Part shown: piece by piece, positions 1 to 5,305 of the stretch
Numbering within the stretch: the stretch's first letter is position 1
How the letters are laid out: each line of letters opens with the position of its first letter
Assembly: GCA_013695295.1 (NCBI GenBank)
Contig: JACDAS010000247.1
Coordinates: 1 to 6,432, forward strand
Length of the DNA stretch: 6,432 bases
Reading direction: 5' to 3'
From: Actinomycetota bacterium
Lineage (GTDB): Bacteria; Actinomycetota; Thermoleophilia; Gaiellales; Gaiellaceae
The notes under the pieces: generated by a model
What the model was told of the DNA's origin: nothing
Databases searched by the model: none
What the model saw: only the letters and a program-made list of their open reading frames with translations
Position numbers and translations under genes: made by a program

Positions 1-56
1 TGAGTTTCTCTACGAACCGGCTCGCCATTCCCGGCGAATCATACGTTGGGACCCGG

Positions 57-767
57 TTGAACGGCAGCGACCTCCACGACCTCGTAGCCGCCCACGCACT
101 CGACGCGCTCGAGCTGCGCGAGCGGGAGCTGTTCGAGCGTCACCTCGTCGCGTGCGACCGGTGCCGCGGTGAGCTGGAGACGTTGCAGGAGGCAGCCTCC
201 GCGCTCGCCTTCGACGTCGAGGGTCCCACCCCGCCACCCGAGCTGCGTGCGCGCGTCCTCGCCCGCGTCCGGGAGCAGCAGCCCGCGAGCGTAGTCCCCC
301 TCGCTCGGCGGCGCTGGGCGGTTCCTGCCGCGGCGGCCCTTGCGGCGGCCGCTGCGGCAGGGGCCGTGGGGCTCGGGATCTGGGGGCTCTCGCTCTCGAG
401 GTCGCTCGAGAGCGAGCAGAGCGCGCGGCGAGCCGAGGCGCGGGCGCTCGAGATCGTCTCCGACCCGGCGGCGACTCGTTACCCGCTGCGCGGGGCCGAT
501 GGGGCGATCGTCGTCACCCCCGCGCGTGCCGCGGCACTCGTCGTCTCCGGGCTCGCGGCCGCCCCTTCCGGAAAGACGTATGAGCTCTGGGTCGACCGGG
601 GAGACGCGCCGCGCCCGGCGGGCCTGTTTCGCGGCGGCGGTGACCGCACGATCGTGGCGCTCGAGCGCCCCGTGCCGGCCGGCGCGCTGGTCTCGGTGTC
701 GCTCGAGCGCGCCGGCGGCGTCGACCGGCTGACCGGAGCGCTGCTGTTCGGAGCCAGAGCCGCCTGA
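57..767 (+). CDS. RskA-like zinc-binding membrane anti-sigma factor
   Basis: Predicted to hold an ECF sigma factor inactive at the membrane and release it on a signal, usually by regulated proteolysis. The cytoplasmic N-terminus carries a zinc-binding anti-sigma (ZAS) signature: His29-x3-Cys33-x2-Cys36, with His7 22 residues earlier, the usual spacing. A charged linker (about 60-87) leads to one Ala/Gly-rich transmembrane helix (about 88-114). Residues 115-232 look like the extracytoplasmic RskA C-terminal domain, including a YELWVD segment followed by PAGLF. Length 236 aa is normal for the family. The start is TTG at 57, chosen because ZAS domains typically begin just before a DLHDLVAAHALDAL-like helix. 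The frame stays open to the window edge, but no in-frame ATG or GTG lies upstream, and no clear Shine-Dalgarno site is visible. The sigma gene starts about 13 nt downstream, so the two are probably co-transcribed. Family call firm; exact start uncertain. Confidence 0.88.
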   Translation: MNGSDLHDLVAAHALDALELRERELFERHLVACDRCRGELETLQEAASALAFDVEGPTPPPELRARVLARVREQQPASVVPLARRRWAVPAAAALAAAAAAGAVGLGIWGLSLSRSLESEQSARRAEARALEIVSDPAATRYPLRGADGAIVVTPARAAALVVSGLAAAPSGKTYELWVDRGDAPRPAGLFRGGGDRTIVALERPVPAGALVSVSLERAGGVDRLTGALLFGARAA

Positions 768-780
768 AGTCCCAGCCGGG

Positions 781-1473
781 TTGTCAGCCGACTCGCCCAT
801 GCAGAATCGCCGTTCCACGATGCCGCACGAGCCCGAGTTTCCAGCCGCAGCCCGCGGAAACACCGTGGTAGCTTTGCCCATCCCTCCGCCTCCAAGTTCC
901 GGGCCGTTCAACCACCTCTCCGACGAGGCCCTGGTCGCACTCGTCGCCCGCGGAGACGACGACGCCCTCGCGGCGCTCTACGATCGGTTCTCGCGCGTGG
1001 CCTACGGCCTCGCGCTCCGCATCCTCCGCGACCGGGCTCTGGCCGAGGACGCGGTGCAGGAGGCCTTCCTCGCGGTGTGGCGCACCGCGGACAGGTTCCT
1101 GATCGAGCGTGCGAAGCCGAGCACGTGGATCCTCACACTCGTGCACCGGCGCTCGGTCGACCTGGTCCGCCGCGAGGAACGTCGCCGGGCCGACCCGATC
1201 GAGGTAGCTCCGCACGAGAGCGGTGCCGAGACCGCCGACGAGGTCGAGGTGCGCGCGGAACGCCGGATCGTCCAGCACGCACTCACACGACTACCCGCCG
1301 ACCAGCGCGAGGCGCTCGAGCTCGCCTACTACGGCGGGCTGACCCAGACCGAGCTCGCCGAGCGCCTCGGCCAGCCGCTCGGGACGATCAAGAGCCGGAT
1401 GTTCACGGGGCTGCGCCGGCTCCGGGAGCTCCTCGCCGAGGAAGGATTCGAGGCGGAGCTCTCGCGCCGATGA
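781..1473 (+). CDS. ECF (sigma-70 group 4) RNA polymerase sigma factor, SigK-like
   Basis: Directs RNA polymerase to a stress or envelope regulon and is presumably inhibited by the anti-sigma factor just upstream. Numbered from the TTG at 781, sigma region 2 spans about 47-135 (RGDDDALAALYDRF, then AEDAVQEAFLAVW, then the -10 binding helix STWILTLVHRRSVDLVRREE). Region 4 spans about 165-218, with LPADQREALELAYYGGLTQTELAERL and the helix-turn-helix end GTIKSRMFTGLRRLRELL. The sigma core starts only near residue 44 and is preceded by a Pro/Ala-rich, low-complexity stretch, so the true start is unclear: TTG 781, ATG 799, ATG 820 and GTG 865 are all in frame and none has a good Shine-Dalgarno site. 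The gene lies after its anti-sigma partner, the reverse of the usual sigK-rskA order. The SigK-like (ECF19) assignment is inferred from the RskA-type partner and overall similarity. Confidence 0.9.
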   Translation: MSADSPMQNRRSTMPHEPEFPAAARGNTVVALPIPPPPSSGPFNHLSDEALVALVARGDDDALAALYDRFSRVAYGLALRILRDRALAEDAVQEAFLAVWRTADRFLIERAKPSTWILTLVHRRSVDLVRREERRRADPIEVAPHESGAETADEVEVRAERRIVQHALTRLPADQREALELAYYGGLTQTELAERLGQPLGTIKSRMFTGLRRLRELLAEEGFEAELSRR

Positions 1474-1547
1474 TTGGGACCCGCGCGGACTCCGCGGCCT
1501 CCGGCCGCTTCGCTGCACGCTAAGGGCTTGGGACAAGCCGTTTGAAC

Positions 1548-1580
1548 GTGCAGGCCTCGGCGGAAGGCCGAGGCCTGCAC
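1548..1580. terminator. Strong symmetrical hairpin, probable bidirectional terminator
   Basis: A perfect 14-bp inverted repeat (arms 1548-1561 and 1567-1580, GTGCAGGCCTCGGC and its complement) closes a 5-nt loop GGAAG. It sits between the convergent ends of the sigma gene (stop 1473) and hsp20 (stop 1628-1630). Flanking T runs are weak on both strands (TTCCCCTT after it on plus, GTTCAAACGG on minus). Position and stability make it a likely shared terminator, although it is not a classic hairpin with a U tract. Confidence 0.75.
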
Positions 1581-1627
1581 AGGTTCCCCTTAAGCGGCCG
1601 GAGCCGCCTCCGTTCCCCGCATGACCC

Positions 1628-2125
1628 CTACGCGGACTGCTCCTCCTTGAGTTGCTCGGCGGTGCCGTCGATCGTTCCGCGCTCGGCGCTCTCGCCGATC
1701 CGAATGCGCCGGGGCTCCGGCGCCCGCGGCTTCGTCACGTGCACCTCGAGGACGCCGTCGCGGTAGTCGGCGCGGATGCTGCTCTCGTCGACGCCCTGCG
1801 GAAGGCCGATCGTCCGGGAGAAGCTGCCGTAGCGGCGCTCGGAGCGGTAGTACCGCTCACGCTCCACCTCGGTTGATCGCCCGCGCTCGGCCGAGATGAC
1901 GAGGGCGCCGTCCTCGAACTCGAGCGAGATCTGATCCTGGGGGATCCCGGGTAGATCGAAGGCGTAGACGATCTCGTCCTCGGTCTCCCAGACGTCGAGG
2001 GCGGGAACCCAGGTCTGGCTGGGAGCGCCGTTCGACTGGCCGGAAAGCCCGCCGAAGAGCCGTCCAAGCTCGTTCTGCAGCTGCGCGACCTCGCGGAAGG
2101 GATCCCAGCGAACAAGTGTGGCCAT
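1628..2125 (-). CDS. hsp20: Hsp20 / alpha-crystallin family small heat-shock protein
   Basis: ATP-independent holdase chaperone of the cytoplasm that binds unfolding proteins as a large oligomer and passes them to DnaK/ClpB. The 165-aa product has the family's three parts: a short N-terminal arm starting MATLVRWDPFREVAQLQNELGRLF, an alpha-crystallin domain at about 39-132 (PALDVWETEDEIVYAFDLPG through the GVLEVHVTKP signature at 124-133), and a C-terminal tail with the I-x-I anchoring motif (Ile141-Arg-Ile143). The charged end EQLKEEQSA is unremarkable. The start ATG (2123-2125) has a good Shine-Dalgarno site, AAGGAG on the minus strand at 2133-2138, 7 nt upstream. A near-consensus housekeeping promoter lies at 2166-2194, giving a leader of roughly 33 nt. 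No CIRCE element is present and no clean HspR HAIR box was found. Confidence 0.96.
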   Translation of the reverse strand: MATLVRWDPFREVAQLQNELGRLFGGLSGQSNGAPSQTWVPALDVWETEDEIVYAFDLPGIPQDQISLEFEDGALVISAERGRSTEVERERYYRSERRYGSFSRTIGLPQGVDESSIRADYRDGVLEVHVTKPRAPEPRRIRIGESAERGTIDGTAEQLKEEQSA

Positions 2126-2165
2126 GATCGTGCTCCTTCTTCTTGGGAGTTCTGCTTACTCCGGC

Positions 2166-2194
2166 AGTATAAAACCTGAGCGCTTGATTGTCAA
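2166..2194 (-). promoter_or_regulatory. hsp20 promoter (near-consensus sigma-70/SigA type)
   Basis: On the minus strand a perfect -35 TTGACA (2189-2194) is followed by a 17-nt spacer and a -10 TATACT (2166-2171), five of six matches to TATAAT. The predicted transcript start near 2159 lies about 33 nt before the hsp20 ATG. The -35 box overlaps the palindrome TTGA-TTG-TCAA (2184-2194), a possible repressor site. Such a strong core promoter upstream of a heat-shock gene would fit control by repression rather than by an alternative sigma factor (inference). Confidence 0.8.
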
Positions 2195-2211
2195 CTCCGC
2201 TAGCCTACCAT
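2184..2211 (+). promoter_or_regulatory. Candidate argF promoter, divergent from and overlapping the hsp20 promoter
   Basis: On the plus strand TTGATT (2184-2189) and TACCAT (2206-2211) are separated by 16 nt. They match -35 and -10 consensus at four of six positions each, and the -10 fits the actinobacterial TANNNT pattern. The predicted start point near 2218 would leave only about 5 nt before the argF ATG at 2223, so the mRNA would be almost leaderless. This would explain the lack of a Shine-Dalgarno site. Its -35 shares bases with the hsp20 -35. Weak by sequence alone. Confidence 0.4.
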
Positions 2212-2222
2212 CCCAGAGCGCG

Positions 2223-3167
2223 ATGGTCGCGGTCGCCGAGCACCTCAAAGGTCGCAACTTCACCGCGGTTCGCGACTGGAGTCCGGAGGATCTAAAGACG
2301 CTCCTCGCCCTCGCCGCCGAGCTGAAGGCGCTCCAGCGGTCGCGCGAGCCGCACCTCCTCCTGCCCGGCCGCGCCCTCGGGATGATCTTCCAGAAGCCTT
2401 CGACGCGGACGCGCGTCTCGTTCGAGGTCGGGATGTCGCAGCTCGGAGGGACAGCGCTCCACCTCTCTGCCTCGGACCTCCAGCTGGGGCGCGGCGAGAC
2501 GCTGAAGGACACCGCGATGGTGCTGTCGCGCTACCTCGACGCGATCGTGATCCGGACCTTCGCGCAGGCCGACGTCGAGGAGCTCGCGCGACACTCGCGC
2601 GTTCCGGTGATCAACGGCCTCACGGACGCCTCGCATCCGTGCCAGGCGCTCGCGGACCTGATGACGATCCGCGAGCGCCTCGGTCGGCTCTCCGGCGTCC
2701 GCGTCGCCTACCTCGGCGACGGGAACAACGTCTGCGCGTCCCTGATGCTCGCGGGAGCGAAGTTCGGCATGCGCTTCGTCGCGGCGACCCCGATGGCCTA
2801 CCGGCCCGAGCCCGCGACGGTCAAGCTCGCGATGCGGGTCGCCGTCCAGTCGGGCGGCACGGTCGAGCTCACGGACGATGCGCGCGCCGCCGTGCGCGGC
2901 AGCGACGTCCTCTACACGGACGTCTGGACGAGCATGGGACAAGAGGACGAGCGCGAGCGGCGCCTGCGAGATCTCCGGGGGTTCGGAATCGACGAGGAAC
3001 TGGTCGCCGAGGCCGGGCCGCAGGCGATCGTCCTGCACTGCCTGCCCGCTCACTACGGCGAGGAGATCACCGAGGCCGTCCTCCACGGGGCCCGCTCGGC
3101 AGTGTGGGACCAGGCCGAGAACCGTCTGCACGCACAGAAGGCGCTGCTGGCGCTGGTCGTCCGGTAG
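2223..3167 (+). CDS. argF: Ornithine carbamoyltransferase
   Basis: Transfers the carbamoyl group from carbamoyl phosphate to ornithine, giving citrulline, in cytoplasmic arginine biosynthesis; it works as a trimer. With the start at ATG 2223 the protein has 314 aa, the normal family length. The carbamoyl-phosphate loop S-T-R-T-R is at 60-64 and HPCQ at 138-141. The ornithine-specific DVWTSMGQE segment (about 233-241) separates it from aspartate carbamoyltransferase, and HCLP with the substrate-binding Cys is at 272-275. The HCLP motif continues AHYGEE, where many homologues have AHRGEE. The frame is open back to 2118, but those extra 35 codons run through the hsp20 promoter and Shine-Dalgarno region and look non-coding; 2223 fits the usual N-terminus before GRNFTAVRDW. 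No Shine-Dalgarno site is seen. No other arginine gene is in the window. Three small genes follow on the same strand. Confidence 0.96.
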   Translation: MVAVAEHLKGRNFTAVRDWSPEDLKTLLALAAELKALQRSREPHLLLPGRALGMIFQKPSTRTRVSFEVGMSQLGGTALHLSASDLQLGRGETLKDTAMVLSRYLDAIVIRTFAQADVEELARHSRVPVINGLTDASHPCQALADLMTIRERLGRLSGVRVAYLGDGNNVCASLMLAGAKFGMRFVAATPMAYRPEPATVKLAMRVAVQSGGTVELTDDARAAVRGSDVLYTDVWTSMGQEDERERRLRDLRGFGIDEELVAEAGPQAIVLHCLPAHYGEEITEAVLHGARSAVWDQAENRLHAQKALLALVVR

Positions 3168-3220
3168 GGACCTCCGTCGCTTCTCGCCGGCCAAGCCTCT
3201 CCGTACGACCCCGCCTGCCG

Positions 3221-3559
3221 ATGAGTGGACAGCGAAGCTTCGAGGAGCACGTGCGCCGGGCGCTCGACTCGCTGCCCCCTCGGCTCGCGGGCGCGCTCCG
3301 CAACGTGGCGATCGTCGTCCAAGACGAGCACCCCGAGGACCCCGACCTCTTCGGCCTCTACGAGGGCGTACCGCTGCCCGAGCGCGGCGACATGGCCGGT
3401 GCCCTGCCCGACCGGATCGCGATCTACCGGGTTCCGCTCGAGGAGACCTTCGACGATCCGGCGGAGCTGGAGGAGGAGATTCGCATCACGGTCCTGCACG
3501 AGCTCGCGCACTACTTCGGCCTCGACGAGGACCGGATCGAGGAGCTCGGCTACGGCTAG
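3221..3559 (+). CDS. Small zincin-like metallopeptidase (PF06262/COG3824, formerly DUF1025)
   Basis: A 112-aa predicted zinc metallopeptidase of a short family common in actinobacteria and proteobacteria; substrates are not known to me. The zinc motif is H93-E-L-A-H97 near the C-terminus, followed by YFGLDEDRIEELGYG. The third ligand is likely an acidic residue there (Glu107 or Glu108). This C-terminal HELxHYFGLdExRiEELGY pattern is the family hallmark. The N-terminal half (FEEHVRRALDSLPPRLAGALRNVAIVVQDEHPE) also matches the family's usual opening, as does the central FGLYEGVPLPER. No signal peptide or membrane helix is seen, so it is cytoplasmic; the protein is strongly acidic. The start is ATG 3221, 53 nt after argF, without a clear Shine-Dalgarno site; the frame is open further upstream only as an out-of-phase reading of argF. 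Probably co-transcribed with argF. Confidence 0.9.
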   Translation: MSGQRSFEEHVRRALDSLPPRLAGALRNVAIVVQDEHPEDPDLFGLYEGVPLPERGDMAGALPDRIAIYRVPLEETFDDPAELEEEIRITVLHELAHYFGLDEDRIEELGYG

Positions 3560-3582
3560 GAACCCGTCCTGAACGAGTTGTG

Positions 3583-3672
3583 ATGGTCACCTTCTGGAAC
3601 GTCGTCGCAGTCGTGGCCGCGGTCGTGGGCGGAGCCGTGCTCGCCCTGTACCTCTTCGGAGACTGGCGCTGA
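3583..3672 (+). CDS. 29-residue single-pass membrane peptide, unknown function
   Basis: A short frame reads MVTFWNVVAVVAAVVGG followed by AVLALYLFGDWR: nearly the whole peptide is one hydrophobic helix (about residues 4-25) with a C-terminal Asp-Trp-Arg. ATG 3583 is 23 nt after the metallopeptidase stop; a GTG directly before it (3580) is an alternative start. Codons are strongly G/C at the third position, like the neighbours, which supports real coding. No strong Shine-Dalgarno site is visible. I do not recognise a family. It could be a small membrane-protein regulator or a short actinobacterial inner-membrane peptide that automated annotation skips. A chance hydrophobic frame in a GC-rich gap cannot be excluded. 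Confidence 0.5.
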   Translation: MVTFWNVVAVVAAVVGGAVLALYLFGDWR

Positions 3673-3716
3673 CCCGCTCCGGAATGCGGGGGCCCGGGAC
3701 GACGTTTGGACGGAGC

Positions 3717-3959
3717 ATGGATACCTTGACGGAAATTAGACAGAGGATCGAGCGTGCGACCGAACGACGCGCCGAGCTGCTCAAGTCGCTCTCCCGCGGG
3801 CACGACAGCGTTCTCGCGGCCGAGCACGCCGAGCTCGAGGCTGTCGTCGCGTCGCTCTGGGACGAGCACCGCGCGGCGCGCGCCCGCCTACGGTTCGGCG
3901 ACCGCGACCGGATCATCCACCGCGCACGCGCCGAAGAGCGACTCGAGCGGGCGGCGTAG
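3717..3959 (+). CDS. Small charged helical (coiled-coil-like) hypothetical protein
   Basis: An 80-aa product rich in Arg, Glu and Ala with no Cys, signal peptide or membrane helix. The opening MDTLTEIRQRIERATERRAELLK and the later ELEAVVASLWDEHRAARARL and RARAEERLERAA segments read as long amphipathic helices, probably a short antiparallel coiled coil. I do not recognise a family. The start is uncertain: ATG 3717 has GGAG at 3712-3715, too close (1 nt) to act well. TTG 3726 would place that GGAG 10 nt upstream, and ATG 3684 would add 11 residues without a ribosome site. It is the last gene of the argF-led group, 44 nt after the membrane peptide, and its stop lies 10 nt before the large inverted repeat. 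Third-position GC is high apart from the first codons. Confidence 0.6.
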   Translation: MDTLTEIRQRIERATERRAELLKSLSRGHDSVLAAEHAELEAVVASLWDEHRAARARLRFGDRDRIIHRARAEERLERAA

Positions 3960-3969
3960 ACCAGCTACA

Positions 3970-4134
3970 AGGTGGTTGATCGGAAATTCACGCAGCGCAG
4001 CTGGTGGCCCGGACACGGCGCCGCTCACCACGTCCGGTCACGACACGTAGCGCTGCTACGCGCCGCAACCGGCCGCGGCGACCTGCTTGGTCTGGGCCAT
4101 CCCTGCGGGTGCGCGAGTTTCCGATCAACCACCT
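3970..4134. repeat. Long inverted repeat enclosing several hairpins; possible structured RNA, MITE-like element or bidirectional terminator
   Basis: Arms 3970-3994 and 4110-4134 can form 25 base pairs: the outer 17 (AGGTGGTTGATCGGAAA and its complement) are perfect, and the inner 8 hold one wobble and one A/C mismatch. Inside, GCAG (3997-4000) pairs with CTGC (4103-4106) and GGCCC (4006-4010) with GGGCC (4094-4098). CCGGAC (4009-4014) pairs with GTCCGG (4032-4037), an alternative to the previous pair. CGTAGC (4046-4051) pairs with GCTACG (4055-4060) across a 3-nt loop, and CGCCGC (4061-4066) with GCGGCG (4075-4080). It fills the gap between two convergent genes; the right arm overlaps the methyltransferase stop codon by two bases. 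No obvious target duplication flanks it and no match to a known RNA class is recognised. The inverted repeat is certain; its function is not. Confidence 0.7.
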
Positions 4135-5068
4135 AGGGCCGTCGGAGTAGCGACCGGGCCCGGCTCCGGAGAACGTGCCGCAGCCGGCCCGGGCGCAGCT
4201 CCGCGCAGAGGACGGCCGAGGCCGCGGGCCCCCGCTCGCCGTAGCGAAGCCCAGGCGTCAGAGTCTCGACGCTTCGCCAGCCCTCCTCCCGGAGCTCGTA
4301 GAGCTCCTGCTCGAAGACCGCGAAGCCGGCCTGGATGAAGAGATCTCGCCAGGACCTCGGCTCGCGCTGGATGAACCACGCGCGATCCTCGCTCTCACCC
4401 GTCGGGACGGTGACGAGCAGCCGGCCGCGACGGCGCAGCACGCGCTTCAGCTCCGAGAGCGCCGCGGGGATTCCGGCGCCGTCGTACGCCTCGGCGAGGC
4501 CGTAGACCCGGTTGTCGGAACCCACGTGCTCCAGCGTGGAGACGCAGAGCACGACGTCGAACGACCGGGCTGCGAAGGGAAGCTTCCGGACGTCGGCGAC
4601 GACCCGCTCGAGCCCGGGCACCTCGGCCTCGGCGAGGTCGACCCCCGTCGGCGCCGCCGGCGCGGCGGCAAGCAGCGCGCCGAGGTAGGCGGGCTCAGCG
4701 TTGGCATACCCGACGTCGAGCACGCGCCGCTCGCCGCGGTACCGAGCGAGGACCCAGGGGATCTCGATCAGCCGTTCGTCGCTCCCGGGCGGGGCGGTCA
4801 GACCGGCCGGACGCTCACCGGCCGCGCGCGCCGCCGCCGCCAGCGCGACCCCGTCGTCGAGCGCGCGGACCCGCTCGGCTTCCGGGCTCAGGACGAGGTC
4901 GCGCAGGAGCGCCGCCCGCGAGAGCAGCCCCGCAGCGAGCCCGCGGACGAGCTCCGCTGCCACCTCGGGCTCCGGCGAGCGACGGAGCACGAGCCGGTAG
5001 GTCTCCCGCACGAAGTCCTCGTGCGGGACGGCGGAGAGCTTCAGGTGACTCGCGAGGCGGTCGTCCAT
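4133..5068 (-). CDS. SAM-dependent class I methyltransferase with DUF4214-like N-terminal segment
   Basis: A 311-aa predicted cytoplasmic methyltransferase; the acceptor is unknown. Residues about 16-67 (HEDFVRETYRLVLRRSPEP, then AAGLLSRAALLRDLVLSPEAERV) resemble the DUF4214 repeat found on glycan and surface-polymer proteins. The Rossmann methyltransferase domain follows at about 95-225. Motif I is VLDVGYANAEPAYL (116-129), in which the second and third glycines of DxGxGxG are replaced, and an acidic TGVDL strand end follows (141-145). LPFAARSFDVVLCVSTLEHVGSDN (163-186) is the motif II/III region of the Methyltransf_11 type, and LKRVLRRRGRLLVTVPTG (207-224) follows. The Arg-rich C-terminus (RSRARSLLRRP) is basic. 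Start ATG 5066-5068; no good Shine-Dalgarno site, and no alternative start upstream. Such proteins often sit among polysaccharide or glycosyltransferase genes, but none is adjacent here. It is convergent with the argF-led group. Confidence 0.85.
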   Translation of the reverse strand: MDDRLASHLKLSAVPHEDFVRETYRLVLRRSPEPEVAAELVRGLAAGLLSRAALLRDLVLSPEAERVRALDDGVALAAAARAAGERPAGLTAPPGSDERLIEIPWVLARYRGERRVLDVGYANAEPAYLGALLAAAPAAPTGVDLAEAEVPGLERVVADVRKLPFAARSFDVVLCVSTLEHVGSDNRVYGLAEAYDGAGIPAALSELKRVLRRRGRLLVTVPTGESEDRAWFIQREPRSWRDLFIQAGFAVFEQELYELREEGWRSVETLTPGLRYGERGPAASAVLCAELRPGRLRHVLRSRARSLLRRP

Positions 5069-5140
5069 CGGGTGGGCCCGCGCGTGATCATGCCCGCGGG
5101 GGCGCAGCGGGGACCCGTCGATCGACCGTGCGCCGGGCGT

Positions 5141-5146
5141 TAGGAT
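5141..5146 (+). promoter_or_regulatory. Candidate -10 box for tRNA-Ala
   Basis: TAGGAT, matching TANNNT, ends 9 nt before the mature tRNA 5' end, which suits a start point just upstream of the tRNA. No convincing -35 box at the expected distance (about 5118-5123 reads TCGATC). Confidence 0.4.
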
Positions 5147-5155
5147 GGCGCCCGA

Positions 5156-5228
5156 GGGGCGTTAGCTCAGCTGGGAGAGCGCCGCCTTTGCAAGGCGGAG
5201 GTCGCCGGTTCGATCCCGGCACGCTCCA
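5156..5228 (+). tRNA. tRNA-Ala (anticodon UGC)
   Basis: A 73-nt cloverleaf. The acceptor stem GGGGCGT pairs with ACGCTCC (one G-U at position 3). The D arm holds TAGCTCAGCTGGGAGAGC. The anticodon stem CCGCC/GGCGG (5182-5186 and 5194-5198) closes the loop TTTGCAA, giving anticodon TGC at 5189-5191, which decodes GCA and other Ala codons by wobble. The T arm is GCCGG-TTCGATC-CCGGC. The discriminator base is A5228. The 3' CCA is not encoded (ATTACG follows), so it must be added by nucleotidyltransferase. The D and T arms have the classic A-box and B-box-like sequences of bacterial tRNA-Ala. No clear terminator hairpin follows immediately. Confidence 0.97.
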
Positions 5229-5305
5229 TTACGCTTGTGCTTGTTGTTGCCGTCTGTGATAACGCCTTGCTCCGGATCATCCCCCGAACGGGCGACCTGT
5301 TCTGA

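Noticed and set aside
14..47. GAACC (14-18) and CGTT (44-47) as an ECF autoregulatory promoter for the anti-sigma gene
   Set aside because: The spacing of about 25 nt is far longer than the usual 16-17 nt between ECF -35 and -10 elements.
39..911. 290-codon minus-strand frame opposite the anti-sigma factor
   Set aside because: Antisense shadow in GC-rich DNA; its Arg/Gly-rich composition has no family features, while the plus strand encodes a clear ZAS/RskA protein.
46..1483. TTGGGACCCG present at 46-55 and again at 1474-1483, flanking the anti-sigma/sigma pair
   Set aside because: A repeated 10-mer is expected several times by chance in 6.4 kb of GC-rich sequence, and the flanks do not match.
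2118..2222. 35-codon N-terminal extension of argF (MAMIVLLLLGSSAYSG and onward), looking like a signal peptide
   Set aside because: It reads through the complement of the hsp20 start, ribosome site and promoter; ornithine carbamoyltransferase is cytoplasmic and has normal length from 2223.
2292..3194. 300-codon minus-strand frame opposite argF
   Set aside because: Shadow of the confidently identified argF gene.
2639..3220. Upstream extension of the metallopeptidase frame into argF
   Set aside because: The extension is an out-of-phase, Arg/Pro-rich reading of argF; family members begin near the SGQRSFEEH segment at 3221.
3673..3690. CCCGC / GCGGG hairpin after the 29-residue peptide as a terminator
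   Set aside because: Only 5 bp with an 8-nt loop and no T run; common by chance at this GC content.
4175..5143. 322-codon plus-strand frame opposite the methyltransferase
   Set aside because: Shadow; charged low-complexity translation, whereas the minus strand shows methyltransferase motifs.
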